DNA of 64,000 bases, taken from the NCBI GenBank assembly GCA_025617745.1, contig CM046868.1:17054615-17118614 (forward strand). The letters are read 5' to 3'. The stretch is from Heliocidaris erythrogramma. Its lineage: Eukaryota; Echinodermata; Echinoidea; Camarodonta; Echinometridae. The notes under the pieces were generated by a model. The model made no database searches. It was not told the origin of the DNA and saw nothing but the letters and a program-made list of their open reading frames with translations. Both the position numbers and the translations under genes were made by a program. Below are positions 1 through 11,084 of this stretch, piece after piece (position 1 is the stretch's first letter; every line of letters begins with the position of its first letter).

Positions 1-2077
1 AAGCTCTATACAATGCATTTCCGGTTTTTGTCAAATATATCCCTATTTTCTAAAAAAAGTGAACTATATTTATCAATACTCCCCACACTTTGAAAGGCGC
101 TTTGCCAGTGCCTTAAGAATAAAAAAAAACAATATCTAATCCATACATCTACGTGGGAGGAGAGGACCCCCCATCCACACACCCACATACACGCAGACAT
201 GTGCTTTGTTTTTAATATTGGAGTGTCATTGCAACACCTATTTTAGAGTTAGGGGAAGTACTGGTTGTCTATTTATGTACCCTTTTCGTTCTTTCTTTTT
301 TCTTTTTCCTCCTCTCTCTCTCTTCCTCTTTCCTTCCTTTTCCAGCTTCTTGTTTCTTTGTTTCTGCATGGTTTTCTGCAAGACATGGACCTCTTGCTTG
401 TACTCTTATTTCCTTGTGTATACTGTTTACGTAGATTTATCATGGAATAATTATTGTCATGCCTCTTTATTCTCAATGTGTTAATATATTTTTGATACAT
501 GTATGTGCATTAATATATTTTTCTGTATTCATTCTTATCCATCACGTGCAATTTTTTATGCTTGAAATTGGGAAATCAGATTGTAACACAATTTGTATCC
601 TTGTTGCATGACAATAAATGAATCATTGAATCATCCAGATCCTCCCGTTTCTCAACTCCTGTGAAGACCTAATCCTTAGCCATTATCTCAAGTTCCAGCA
701 ATCGTCCATTTGGGGGGAGATGAGGGGAAAGTTGGGGGGGGGGGGGGGGGGGGGGTTGAAATTCTCGTAGGGGGTAGTTGTCCTGGAGATTAGTTGTAGG
801 GGTAGTTGTCCGGATACGGGCTTTGAAATTGCCGTGAAAAATTTGTTTTCGTTTTTATTTTGGGGTGGGATAGTAATATTTTCATAATACGTGATTTTAG
901 TAACGTACAATTCATTGGCATCTACCGTTTTTACAGTGTGCCCCTGTTTATGGGCATGGATGGGAATGAAGTATGCCCTCCCACGGTTGGGACTTTCAAA
1001 TTTCCCCGAGTTAAAAATCACCTCTCAGAGCATTTGAGTGCATGTGCTTTCATGGTAATTACTAACTTATTAATTTCATTATATTCTTTGAAATCTTTAT
1101 TTCGGTCTTCCTTATCATGACAAAAATTATCACCATGTTGATCGATCGTGATCCTATGAATAATAATCATCATGGTCATCCTCCTCCTCCTCCTGATCAT
1201 ATTATTTGATCATGTCATTTATTGAAGGTGAATTATTGCGGGGGGATGATACAAGCCAATCCTACAGGCCACCCCCCCCCCCCCCCCCCATTACAAGGGC
1301 ATGCGCATCATGTATTTTCTATGTTTGTTTGATCTTAATTCAATTCTATCAAATTTATTCCCATTTCTTTATACTGTAAAGCATATTGGTTGTATGTAAA
1401 CAACCACAGGACCACCGGGTTATTTAGACCCATCTCACAGCCGGGGGTGGGGGGCTGATTCCGCCCCCTAAGATCTCGGCCGTCCACCACGCATTCGCAA
1501 CGAAAATCACACACGTCGCCAACCACGTAATCTACAAAACTGTATAGTCAATTTCTCCGAAAAATGTAATAACTAATTAATTAATTTATGCATAAAATTA
1601 ATTTGCTCTAATTAATTAAATAAAGCCCCAAAACTGCTAATTTTTGATATAGAGAGTCTTTGTCAGATTCTGATCAAATAAACCGGTAAAAATCCTTTTT
1701 TTCTTATGTTTTTTATTATTTTTTCGATGGAATTTGTCAGCGACACTATTTTAATCCTAAACAACATAAAATTAATTGTTTTTAAACAGTAAAAGTAAAA
1801 ATAATGAAACATTTATGAATTTTAGCTGGAAACATTGGATTTTAGCTGGAAACATTGGATTGGATTTGTACACGAAATCACGTTTTTGAACAATTTTGGG
1901 TCTGACATGCACTTACGAAATGTTGGGTAACTCCGGAACCGCACGCGCGGACATCACAAATTTGGTCTCAAAAGTTGCGCAAGGCTTGAAAGAAAAAAGT
2001 AGTGAAGCGGCGTGGTGACTGCTTTTCGCGATTTGCGATTTGCGAACATATTACGCGAAACGTCGAGGGGGGGGAAT
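1..2077. other. Gene-poor AT-rich region
   Basis: No coding sequence is convincing here; the short reading frames are low-complexity or have no recognisable motif. The stretch holds a run of about 22 G at 734-755, about 18 C at 1272-1289, TAATTAATT-rich DNA near 1570-1620 and a 22-bp tandem duplication at about 1824-1860. Confidence 0.6.
440..640 (+). repeat. Possible LINE 3' end
   Basis: The segment ends in ACAATAAATGAATC followed by ATTGAATC, a short-repeat tail of the sort that closes CR1/L2-group LINEs, and a similar ACAATAAATGAA ending recurs in reverse near 28975. There is no coding support, so this is a weak inference from the tail alone. Confidence 0.3.
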
Positions 2078-2412
2078 GTAACTATATGGTTTTCCCCCTC
2101 CCGCGCGAAGTGCGAAAGCTCTGACGTTTTATAGCAAATCTGAGATAAAGATAATGGCTCGTCGCAATACTGCACTGTATGTAACAGGGGTGGGTGCATG
2201 GAGGGGGGGGGGTCCCCTATAGAGTTGTTAGGGGTATGTAACTATATGGTTTTCCCCTTCCCGCGCGAAGTGCGAAAGCTCTGAAGTTTTGTAGCAAATT
2301 TGAGAGAAAGATAAAGGCTCGTACATGTAGCACCTCCATTTAGGCGGAAAGTTAGTTCGACACCCACGCAATGCTGCACTGCATGTATCAGGGGTGAATG
2401 CATGGATGGGGA
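2078..2412 (+). repeat. Direct duplication, about 160-bp spacing
   Basis: Two direct copies begin with GTAACTATATGGTTTTCCCC at 2078 and 2238, and both run through CGCGCGAAGTGCGAAAGCTC to a CATGGA-type end. The second copy carries about 40 extra bases near 2325-2370. No gene is seen in either; they may be fragments of an unidentified element. Confidence 0.65.
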
Positions 2413-2640
2413 GTTACTTCCCCCTCTCGTTCTCTTCCTCCGCTTCCTCACGCTTTTTCGCTCTCGCCTGTTTTTAAGGGGTGTATTTGTTTCATCGCCC
2501 GTCCCCATATTGGCTCGACACAGCTGTGGGGTGTCTAGATCCCATCCAATATTATTATTTTTGTTCTTTCATATCTGAGTGTTCATTGAACACTGAAAAT
2601 CATATTACAATATTTGACAAATAATCCTAACCCTAACCTA

Positions 2641-3330
2641 TTCTTCGATTATGAATAGCACCCCTCTTTCGTGATTATGAATAGCGACCCTCTTCTTTGA
2701 TTATGATTAGCGACCCTCATCTTCGATTATGAATAGCGACCCTCTTCTGTGATTATGAATAGCGACCCTCTTCTGTGATTATGAATAGCGACCCTCTTCT
2801 CCGATTATGAATAGCGACCCTCTTCTCTGATTATGAATAGCGACCCTCTTCTTTGATTATGAATAGCGACCCTCTTCTGTGATTATGAATAGCGACCCTC
2901 TTCTCCGATTATGAATAGCGACCCTCTTCTCCGTTTATGAATAGCGACCCTCTTCTCCGATTATGAATAGCGACCCTCTTCTCCGATTATGAATAGCGAC
3001 CCTTATGAATATTGACCTTTATGAATAGCGACCCTTATGATTAACGACCCCGATTTGGTATTATGAATAGCGACCCTGTATCTGTATTATGTATAGCGAC
3101 CCTTATGACTTATTATGAATAGCGGCCCTTATGAGTAATGACCCTTTTCTTCGATTATGAATAGCGACCCTCTTCTCATATTATGAATAGCAATCCTTAT
3201 GAATAATGCTCCTTATGAGTTTATGAATAGTGACCCCCTTTTCGCTTTATGAATAGCGACCCTACAGGTATAGGAAATGACACGTTATGACTAGCGGTCC
3301 TTATGAGCCACTGATCCTTATGACTAGCGA
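2641..3330 (+). repeat. 26-bp minisatellite
   Basis: Units of about 26 bp built on ATTATGAATAGCGACCC plus CTCTTCTCCG repeat from 2641, nearly perfect at 2700-3000 and degenerating into shorter, more divergent units towards 3330. The conserved core is TTATGAATAGCGACCC. It lies just upstream of the first LINE. Confidence 0.9.
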
Positions 3331-4062
3331 GGTTACCCCACTTTTATAGGGCAATTATTCTGATGTGTGAAGGATGTCAGTGAAATTTAACAAATCAATA
3401 TTACATCTAGCTAAAACACAGTTACATGTGTTTTAAACAGACTGGTTTATTGTGACCTAGTGATGCAATATGTCTTTTACAGTTTGCTTACATATAAGTA
3501 TACCCAATTGTAAGAGTTCATTATCTTACTGTGTTTCCATGGCAATCATTTTGCAGAATGCAAGCGGTGTTTTCAACACAAGCACGTGACACGTCAATCA
3601 ACTAGCTGATTTGCTTTTCCTAATTCAAGTGGTAACCATTGTCCAGATGACATGGATTTCTTAACTGCGATTATGTTTTAGTACGTACGTGAAGGATGTG
3701 ACATTTGGAAGTGATGATCTTCTTGTGTTTTGAAGGATGAAAATTAGAGCTCACCGCCTATTCGTTACCAGTATGACCATCTAGTCCCACATGTTGTTTT
3801 TCTTGTCACGTCTAACTTCCAGCCCAGCATGAACCTCCGTCTGCGAACTGCACTAACCTGCTTTCTGTGACATTGCAAATTGTGACGAATGTAGTGGATC
3901 TGAATCACCATTGTTTACTAGCTTACCCGAGCTAAACCTACTTCAGACTTGTAGAAGAAATTAATCTCAGAGATTAGGCAGAACACTAATCACAATCTAC
4001 AGTCTATTATCTATCTGCTACATTTTCGTCTACATAGCAATTCCTCCCTCACCAAGTGCACC

Positions 4063-4789
4063 ATGCCTACTGATAAAAAATCGAAATTGATGGATGTGCC
4101 CCAGGCTCAAATCATCGAGGAGGTCAGAGGTTTCTTCAAGGGTGATGACTTCAGAGCCCTCTTCAAAGCTTCTCTTGGGGAGGCTTTGAGGAAAGAGATG
4201 GATGGGCTTCGTAAACAACTCGAGATGGCTGAAGGAAAACTTGTTGAATTGGAGACAGAAGTCAGGGAGAAGGATGCAGTCATTAAGCACCTACAGAAGC
4301 AGCAGGAGTGCAATTCAGAGGAGATTCTTAAGCTGAGGAGGGGCATGAATGATGCTGAGCAATACTCGAGACGTACCTGTGCATTTATATGGAATCCCTG
4401 AAAACGCCAACGAGGATACTGATCAAGTGATGATCGACCTTGCTGCAGGGAAACTTGGCATTCAGATTCCTCGTAAGGAGGTTGACCGGTCACACAGCGT
4501 GGGACCACCTCGACGTCCTCACGAGAGTACAGGTGTAGTCCCTCCCAGGCCAATCATGGTAAAATTCGCCACCTATCGCACCAGGGAGCAAATTCTGAAG
4601 AGCTGGCGAAGACTGAAGGGAACGAAGATTGGAATTGAGGAGGACTTAACATCCCATAACCGAGCTCTTCTGAAGGAAGCAAAGCAGAAAGTTGGCCATA
4701 TTGGAAAACTGAATGCAGCCTGGTCTGTCGACGGAAAAATCTTTGTGTCGGTGAAAACTGAAAACGGTAAAGAACTAAACAAACTTTGA
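4063..4789 (+). pseudogene. LINE-A ORF1 protein (coiled coil + RNA-binding domain), frameshifted
   Basis: The first part (4063-4401) is a charged, heptad-like helix ending in EQYSRR, the usual junction in LINE ORF1 proteins of the Transposase_22 type. The sequence continues in another frame (4349-4789) with HLYGIPE, a DRSHSVG segment, RPIMVKF, LKGTKIGIEEDLT and NRALLKEAK, matching the RRM-like and C-terminal parts of that family, which binds LINE RNA as a trimer. One 1-nt shift near 4380, just after YSRR, splits the frame; otherwise the length is normal. It lies about 675 bp upstream of ORF2. Confidence 0.8.
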
Positions 4790-5464
4790 TTGTAAAGATA
4801 GTATTCCAGATTTGCATCTGAATGAAATTTGAGATCTAAACATGAATGCCTCAGTACTTTTTAAAATGGGAATCCCATGTTCATGCTTGCTGACAGTCTG
4901 TAGTCCCTCAGCCGACAGACTACTCTTGTTCAAATTGAATGCTGAAAAAGTTATATATTTGCAGGGGAACTATATATTTTTTTATTTTTTTTTGTTTTGT
5001 TTACCCCCCCCCCCCAAAGGAACTTTACCTAACCTACATGTCGTAGCAAGCTCTGGCCCCGCAAGTACATACAGTTTGTTCTGAATTTAATGTTATTCAT
5101 TGGATGCTAGACTGTAAATTTGATCTGTTGGCTGGTAATGGCAGATGTCAGCAGCTGTTTGGTTATACTGTACTGTAGATTTAATCTGTAGAACATTACA
5201 CTTTCTGTGTCACATCCTTCAATTTTTTTTTGTTTTTGTTTTTGTTTTGACTCCTGCCTTTTTTTATATTTCTGTATACCCCCCCCCCCAAACCCCCCCC
5301 CCCCCCCCCCCCCACTATGAGTGTCCATCTGCACATTGGTGCTCTGTATATATCTATGTTTATATTATGTATAAATGTGACAGCTGACTGTTTGTTCATG
5401 TTTCATATACTGCAGGTTTACTCATACTGCAGGTTTACTCAGTAAAGCACCCCACCATGTACAT
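4790..5464 (+). other. LINE-A inter-ORF spacer
   Basis: No coding sequence is supported. The stretch holds C runs at 5279-5289 and 5293-5313 and a duplicated ACTGCAGGTTTACTCA at about 5410-5440, just before ORF2. Confidence 0.5.
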
Positions 5465-6192
5465 ATGGCTCAGACTGAAGTACATGTAGATGTTTGTAAT
5501 TTTTTAGAATCCAACACAAATTCTTTAGATTTTGATGATAATGAAAACAATATGTATGCCTCAATAAACTGTAATTATATCACTGAAAATACTTTCTTTG
5601 ATAACATACATTTCTCTGAGCTCACCCTTTTACATTTTAACATTCGCAGTATGTCTAAAAATTTTGATAAACTACTATCATTTATGGCGAATATACATTC
5701 AGACTATACATGTACTGCAATGGGTATCTCAGAAACTTGGTTTTGTAATGAGAGTGATGCCAGCTTGTATCCTATCCCAAAGTATAAATTAGTCTCAAAT
5801 AGCAGACATGATAAACGAGGAGGAGGTGTTGCCATGTATGTCCCATCTCAGTTTGATTATCAAGTTCTTCATGGACTTAACACTATGAGTACTTTGTTAG
5901 AAACGTTGTTTGTTGAAATATTATTACCAGGAAGAAGAAATATTGTTTTAGGAGTTATTAATAGACCACCCCAAGGCAATTTGAATCTAGTTATGAATGA
6001 ATTGCAAGATATCTTGCTGAATCCTTTACTTAATAATAAAGATCTATTCTTGATGGGTGATTATAATATAGATTTATTACAATGTGATGTGAATAATCAA
6101 TGTAATGACTTTCTGAACGTGATGGAGGCCTTCTCACTGATGCCCTTGATAACTAACCCACTAGGATAACTGAAAATTCCTCTACTCTTATT

Positions 6193-7675
6193 GTATCCCC
6201 CGGACGTATGCCGGAGGATACTTTGGATTCAGCAGCGTTTCGCCGCCGCCGCCGCCGCGTCACATTCTTGTGTGCGCTCTAGCGGTCACATTTCTCGACG
6301 AATTTCTTTCAGACTTCCTGTGGACGTGTATCTTGGTAAAATCTGGACCCCTATAATTTCTGGTGATGCTGCCCCCAGTGTTCCGTCTTTTATAGGGTAA
6401 AAGGCCATATTTTTGGGGATAGTTTGTGTGCGCTCCAGCGGTCACATTTCTCAACGGATTTTGTTCAAATTTTGTATGAAGGTGTCTCTTGGTAAAATCT
6501 GGAACCCTCTAGATTTTGGTGATGCTGCCCCCAGTGTTCCGTCTTTTATAGGGTCAAAGGTCATATTTTGATAGATGTCTTGTGTCTACTCTTGTGTGCG
6601 CTCTGGCGGTCACATTTCTAAACGGATTTCGTTAAAATTTTGCATGAAGGTGTCTCTTGGTGTAATTTAAAAACCTATAGTGTTTGGTGATGCTGCCACC
6701 AGTGTTCCGTCTTTTATAGGGTCAAAGGTCATACTTCAGGGCATGGCGTGAGTGCACTCTGCAGGCCACATTTCTCAACGGATTTTGTTCAAATTTTGTA
6801 TGGAGATGTATCTTGGTATAATCTACACATGTTTAATTTTTGGTGATGCTGCCCTCATTGTTCCGTCCTTTATAGGGTCAAAGGTCATTATTCCATTTCT
6901 TGCACTCTTACTTCTGCATTTCTCGATGGATTTCGTTCAAATTTTGCATGAAGGTGTCCCTTGGTGTAATCTAAAAATCTGTACTTTTTGGTGATGCTGC
7001 CACCAGTGTCCCGTCTTTTATAGGGTCAAAGGTCATACTTCAGGGCATGGCGTGAGTGCACTCTGCAGGCCACATTTCTTGGATTTCTTTCAAATTTTGT
7101 ATGGAGATGTATCTTGGTATAATCTACACATCTTTCCTGTTTGGTGATGCTGCCCTCATTGTTCCGTCCTTTATAGGGTAAAAGCTCATTTGTCCCTTTT
7201 GTGCACTCTTACTTCTGCATTTCTTGACGGATTTCATTCATATTTTGTATGGAGATGTATCTTGGTATAATCTACACATATTTAATTTTTGGTGATGCTG
7301 CCCTCATTGTTCCGCCCTTTATATAGGGTCAAAGGTCATTTTTCCATTTCTTGCACTCTTACTTCTGCATTTCTTGACGGATTTCGTTCAAATTTTGCAT
7401 GAAGGTGTCTCTTGGTGTAATTTAAAAACCTATTTTTTTTTGGTGATGCTGCCACCAGTGTTCCGTCTTTTATAGGGTCAAATGTCATACTTCAGGGCAT
7501 GGCGTAAGTGCACTTTGCAGGCCACATTTCTTGATGGATTTCTTTCAAATTTTATATGAAGATGTGTCTTAGTGAAACCTACACATCTAATTTCTACACC
7601 ATCCTTTTGTTTGAGGGAGGGGATGGGGGAGGGTCTTTGTCCCTCCTTCAAATTGCTGCCAGTGCCGGGGGATAC
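6193..7675 (+). mobile_element. Element of about 155-bp tandem units with 11-bp inverted ends
   Basis: The insertion opens with GTATCCCCCGG (6193-6203) and closes with its exact complement CCGGGGGATAC (7665-7675), inside the LINE-A endonuclease. The interior is about nine units of about 155 bp, each with GTGCACTCT-like, CACATTTCTCRACGGATTT, GGTGATGCTGCC and GTTCCGTCTTTTATAGGGTC segments. The left end can fold further, since GTATCC pairs with GGATAC at about 6218. No transposase is seen. About 30 bp between the right inverted end and the LINE sequence are unexplained. Confidence 0.7.
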
Positions 7676-8753
7676 ATTTAGCATTGCGCGGCCCCAGCAA
7701 TGCACATTTCTAGTTGATAATATTTTTAGTAACTTACAACCTTTCCCTGCTGCTGGTATAATTGTTTCTGATTTGTCAGACCATTTCCCTGTCTATGTAA
7801 AAGTGCCTCTCAAGAAACATTACATTATTAATCCAGAATGTAATAAGCTTGTTCGGAAAAGCAGCCTTGAAAATATTGCTAAACTTAGAGAAGCCTTAAT
7901 TGAAATTGATTGGAGTCAAGTTTTATCTGATGAGAATGTTGAAAGTGCTTTTGATAATTTCTGGGATAAGGTTTTGTTGTTGTACAATGAATGTATACCA
8001 TTGTGTCAAAGTAGAGGTAAAAATCGTAAGAAAATTCCTAAAATGCCTTGGATCACTAACTCACTATTAAGGTCAATTAATAAAAAAAATAAATTATATT
8101 ATAAATATAAAATATCAGGATCGCAATCTATGTACAGGAAGTATGCTGAGTATAGAAATAATTTGACTTCTATTCTGCGCACAGCAAAGAAGAAATATTA
8201 TTCTGACCAGTTTCACTCGACTGTGAATAATATTAGAGACACATGGAAAGTTATTAGAAATGTTTTCAAACCCACTCAGAAAAAATCAGATATACATGAC
8301 ATTAGAATCAATGATGAACTGATTGAAAATAAAAGTGTCATTGTTGAGAAATTTAATGATTATTTTTGTAATATTGGTCCCAACCTATCAAGGGCAGTGC
8401 CTCACTGCGAGAAAATGTTTACTGATTATTTACGGGAACCAAACCCGAGTAGTTTATTTTTATTCCCAATGAAGAAGAACTTTTTAATGTTGTAAATTCC
8501 CTTAAAAAAAGGAAAAGTCCAGGATATGATGGTATTTCAAACGATTTGATAAAGAATGTTATACTAGGGATTGTACAACCTCTTGTGCATATTTTTAATT
8601 TATCAATGATTAATGGTATTGTCCCCGTGAATATGAAAATAGCAAAGGTGATACCAATATTTAAGAAGGGTGACCCCCAATTATTGACTAATTATCGCCC
8701 AATATCTCTTTTGTCAACTTTTTCCAAAATTCTTGAAAAACTTATATATGTCA

Positions 8754-9101
8754 TTCAGAAAAAGGTTTGCGGTACAACCATGTGAGTTGGAATAACTCCA
8801 CGTTCCGGTCAGAATGCTCTGGCCGTCGTCAGGAGAATGAGAAGAGCGAATAAATCAGCAGAATTTATATATGAAGCAGCAATTCAATAAATAAAATGGA
8901 TGCAAACACATAACATAGAAATAAATAGTAACAGTAACATCAAATTCTGCTGATTTATTCGCTCTTCTCATTCTCCTGACGACGGCCAGAGCATTCTGAC
9001 CGGAACGTGGAGTTATTCCAACTCACATGGTTGTACCGCAAACCTTTTTCTGAATTACAACTTCACCATGCAAACCTTCAAATCCTATATTATATATGTC
9101 A
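8754..9101. mobile_element. Perfect-palindrome element, Penelope-like, 11-bp target duplication
   Basis: Arms 8753-8866 and 8942-9055 are exact reverse complements over 114 bp, with a 75-bp spacer between them. The target sequence TATATATGTCA occurs at 8743-8753 and again at 9091-9101; removing one copy plus the element restores the LINE-A RT frame. A 36-bp tail (9056-9091) follows the right arm, so the element is not a simple TIR transposon. Each arm holds a hammerhead-like segment (CTGACGA at 8976 on the plus strand, with its mirror at 8798-8832 on the minus) very like that of the Penelope element near 13955. No protein is encoded. Confidence 0.85.
8976..9010 (+). ncRNA. Hammerhead-like ribozyme motif (right arm)
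   Basis: CTGACGA fits the CUGANGA core. It is followed by an imperfect stem II (CGGCCAG with CTGACCG) and GGAACGTGG where GAAACGTC is usual. The same motif is present inverted in the left arm at 8798-8832 (minus). The missing A after GAA makes activity doubtful. Confidence 0.45.
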
Positions 9102-10341
9102 GGACGGTGAAATTTTTTAATGCGAGTCAGATTTTTTCTAAATTCCAATTTGGTTTTCGTGAAAAGCACACAACAACTCATGCTATATTACACTTTATTG
9201 ATAAAATTTCCACCGCATTGGATAACCGCATGCACACAATTGGTATTTTTCTGGATTACTCCAAGGCTTTCGACACTGTTGATCATAACATATTATTACA
9301 GAAGTTATTTCATTACGGAGTAAAGCCTTGGACTGGTTCACAAGCTACTTAGCTAACAGGAGGCAGTTTGTCTCGCTGAATGATACAAAGTCAGGATTAC
9401 AAAATGTCACGTGTGGAGTTCCACAAGGATCACTTCTTGGTCCACTTTTATTTCTTATTTATATTAATGATTTTCAATATTGCTCTGATGTATTTTCATT
9501 TATTTTATTTTCAGATGACTCAAATATTTTTTTATCACACAAGAATCCTCGGGTCCTATTACAAACAGTTAATATTGAGCTAAGTAATATTATAACTTGG
9601 ATTCATGCAAACAAACTATCATTAAATTTTCAGAAGACCAATTATATGCTTTTTAGCAATTCTGCTAAAATGTTACCTGGAAATGTTTTGTTTGGGGGAG
9701 TTTCAATAAATAGAGTAAGTTCTACAAAATTTCTTGGTCTTTATATTGATGACAAACTGAATTGGAAAATTCACGTGGATAACCTTTCTAAGCTCTTATC
9801 ACGAAATACTGGTGTTATATGCAAACTGAAAGCAGTTATTCCAAAAGAAATATTGTTTATCCTGTATTCGTCTTTAATTCTTCCATATATTAATTATGGT
9901 ATGTTGGCTTGGGGTAATTCTTCAAAATCGCAAAATGAAAAACTATTTTTGATCCAAAAGAGAGTTATAAGAATAATTTGTAACGCACACTTTCGTGCTC
10001 ACACTGATGCTCTCTTTCATCATCATAAAATTCTAAAAGTGGAAGATATCTATTTTATGCAGTTAGGGTCTCTAATGTATGATTTTAATGCAGGTGACCT
10101 CCCACTAGCACTAGCCAAACGTTTTAAGAAAAATAGTGAAATTCATAGATATGCCACGGGACAGGCTTCAGGATTGCACCTACCCCGTGCAAGGACACAA
10201 TTTATTCTTAATACGCTCGTATATACTGGACCCAGGTATTGGAACTCGCTTGATCCAAGCATTAAACATGCTTTGAGTAAATCAGCTTTTAAACGAAGTC
10301 TTAAGTTACATCTTTTGAGGAATTATTGTGTTGATTCGTGA

Positions 10342-11005
10342 TGTCTTTAAATTATGTTGATTGATGATCCTGGTAGTAAGTCCTGTATGATACAAATCAT
10401 ACATTACAAATGCTTATACCTTCATTTTAAGAAAATGTATTAATGTATTTTATTCTTGAAAGCCAGCTGTCTTGTCATTTTTTTTTCCTGTCTTGTGTCT
10501 GTGTATGTCTTTTCGTCTAATGTAACCCTTTGTTATATCTTTATCTTCCCTTCCCTCCCTTTCATTCCTATCCTCGTCTTGTGAAGAAGAAAATATAAAA
10601 AAATCTCCCTTGCCCCCATTGTATATAGCCACCCTTGTTTATCCTTTTTTTTCGTAGTGTATTTCTTGCTACCATTTTCTGTTTTCTTCAATATATATAT
10701 ATTTTTTTTCTTTCCAAAATATATATATATATTACTTTTTATTCATGAGGGACCTTGTCTTACAAGCTATGCTTCATTAAGGTCTCCTCGTTTGCCTTTC
10801 TCAAAATATTGTTATCTTTGTTATCATTACACAGGTTACATGTACTCGGTCATATATTTTATGTTTTTTAGTATACTTGTAAAGCCTAGTGTTACTGTTG
10901 TTATTTATATCATTGTTTGAAAGAAAGTGTTAATGTTATTTTTTCTTGTTACTTATTGTTGGAAGAAAGACAAATGAATAAAAATAAACTCTAAACTCTA
11001 AACAG
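10342..11005 (+). other. LINE-A 3' UTR and tail
   Basis: No gene is present. The sequence is AT-rich with TATATA runs at 10690-10735 and closes with AATAAAAATAAACTCTAAACT, that is, (CTCTAAA)n, the presumed LINE tail. Confidence 0.5.
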
Positions 11006-11084
11006 AATATTGAAAATATTCATACTGCGTGTAATTACTCTTGGCAATGTAGCATGTGTCTGTGTCACCTTTTAACAGCATTCA

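Larger units (their letters stand above)
5465..10341 (+). pseudogene. LINE-A ORF2 endonuclease-reverse transcriptase, broken
   Basis: The endonuclease begins at 5465-6169 with HFNIRSM, GISETWF, RGGGVAMY, NRPPQG and GDYN, and ends at about 7708-7810 with VDNIFSN and SDLSDHFPVY after an inserted repeat element. The RT spans about 8480-10341: KSPGYDG, FKKGDPQLLTNYRPISLL, FGFREKHTTTHA, DYSKAFDTVDH, GVPQGSLLGPLLF and FSDDS at the catalytic box (the usual ADD is SDD here, both aspartates kept). Shifts of 1 nt lie near 6162, 8465 and 9325. The 348-bp insertion at 8754-9101 splits the RT, and removing it with one duplicated target restores an open frame. It would have nicked target DNA and copied its own RNA; now it is inactive. 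Confidence 0.9.
3336..11005 (+). mobile_element. LINE-A, CR1/Jockey-group non-LTR retrotransposon (decayed)
   Basis: In order: a presumed 5' UTR (3336-4062), ORF1 (4063-4789), a spacer, ORF2 with apurinic-type endonuclease and RT (5465-10341), and a 3' UTR ending in repeated CTCTAAA units near 10980-11003, a typical LINE tail. The 5' boundary is a guess, set where the minisatellite ends. Several frameshifts and two inserted elements (6193-7675 and 8754-9101) make it non-autonomous. Placement in the CR1/L2/Rex1 part of the Jockey superfamily is by motif style, not by a tree. Confidence 0.8.

Noticed and set aside
2620..2640. CCTAACCCTAACC, telomere-like
   Set aside because: Only two units; not a telomere and probably chance or a short relic.
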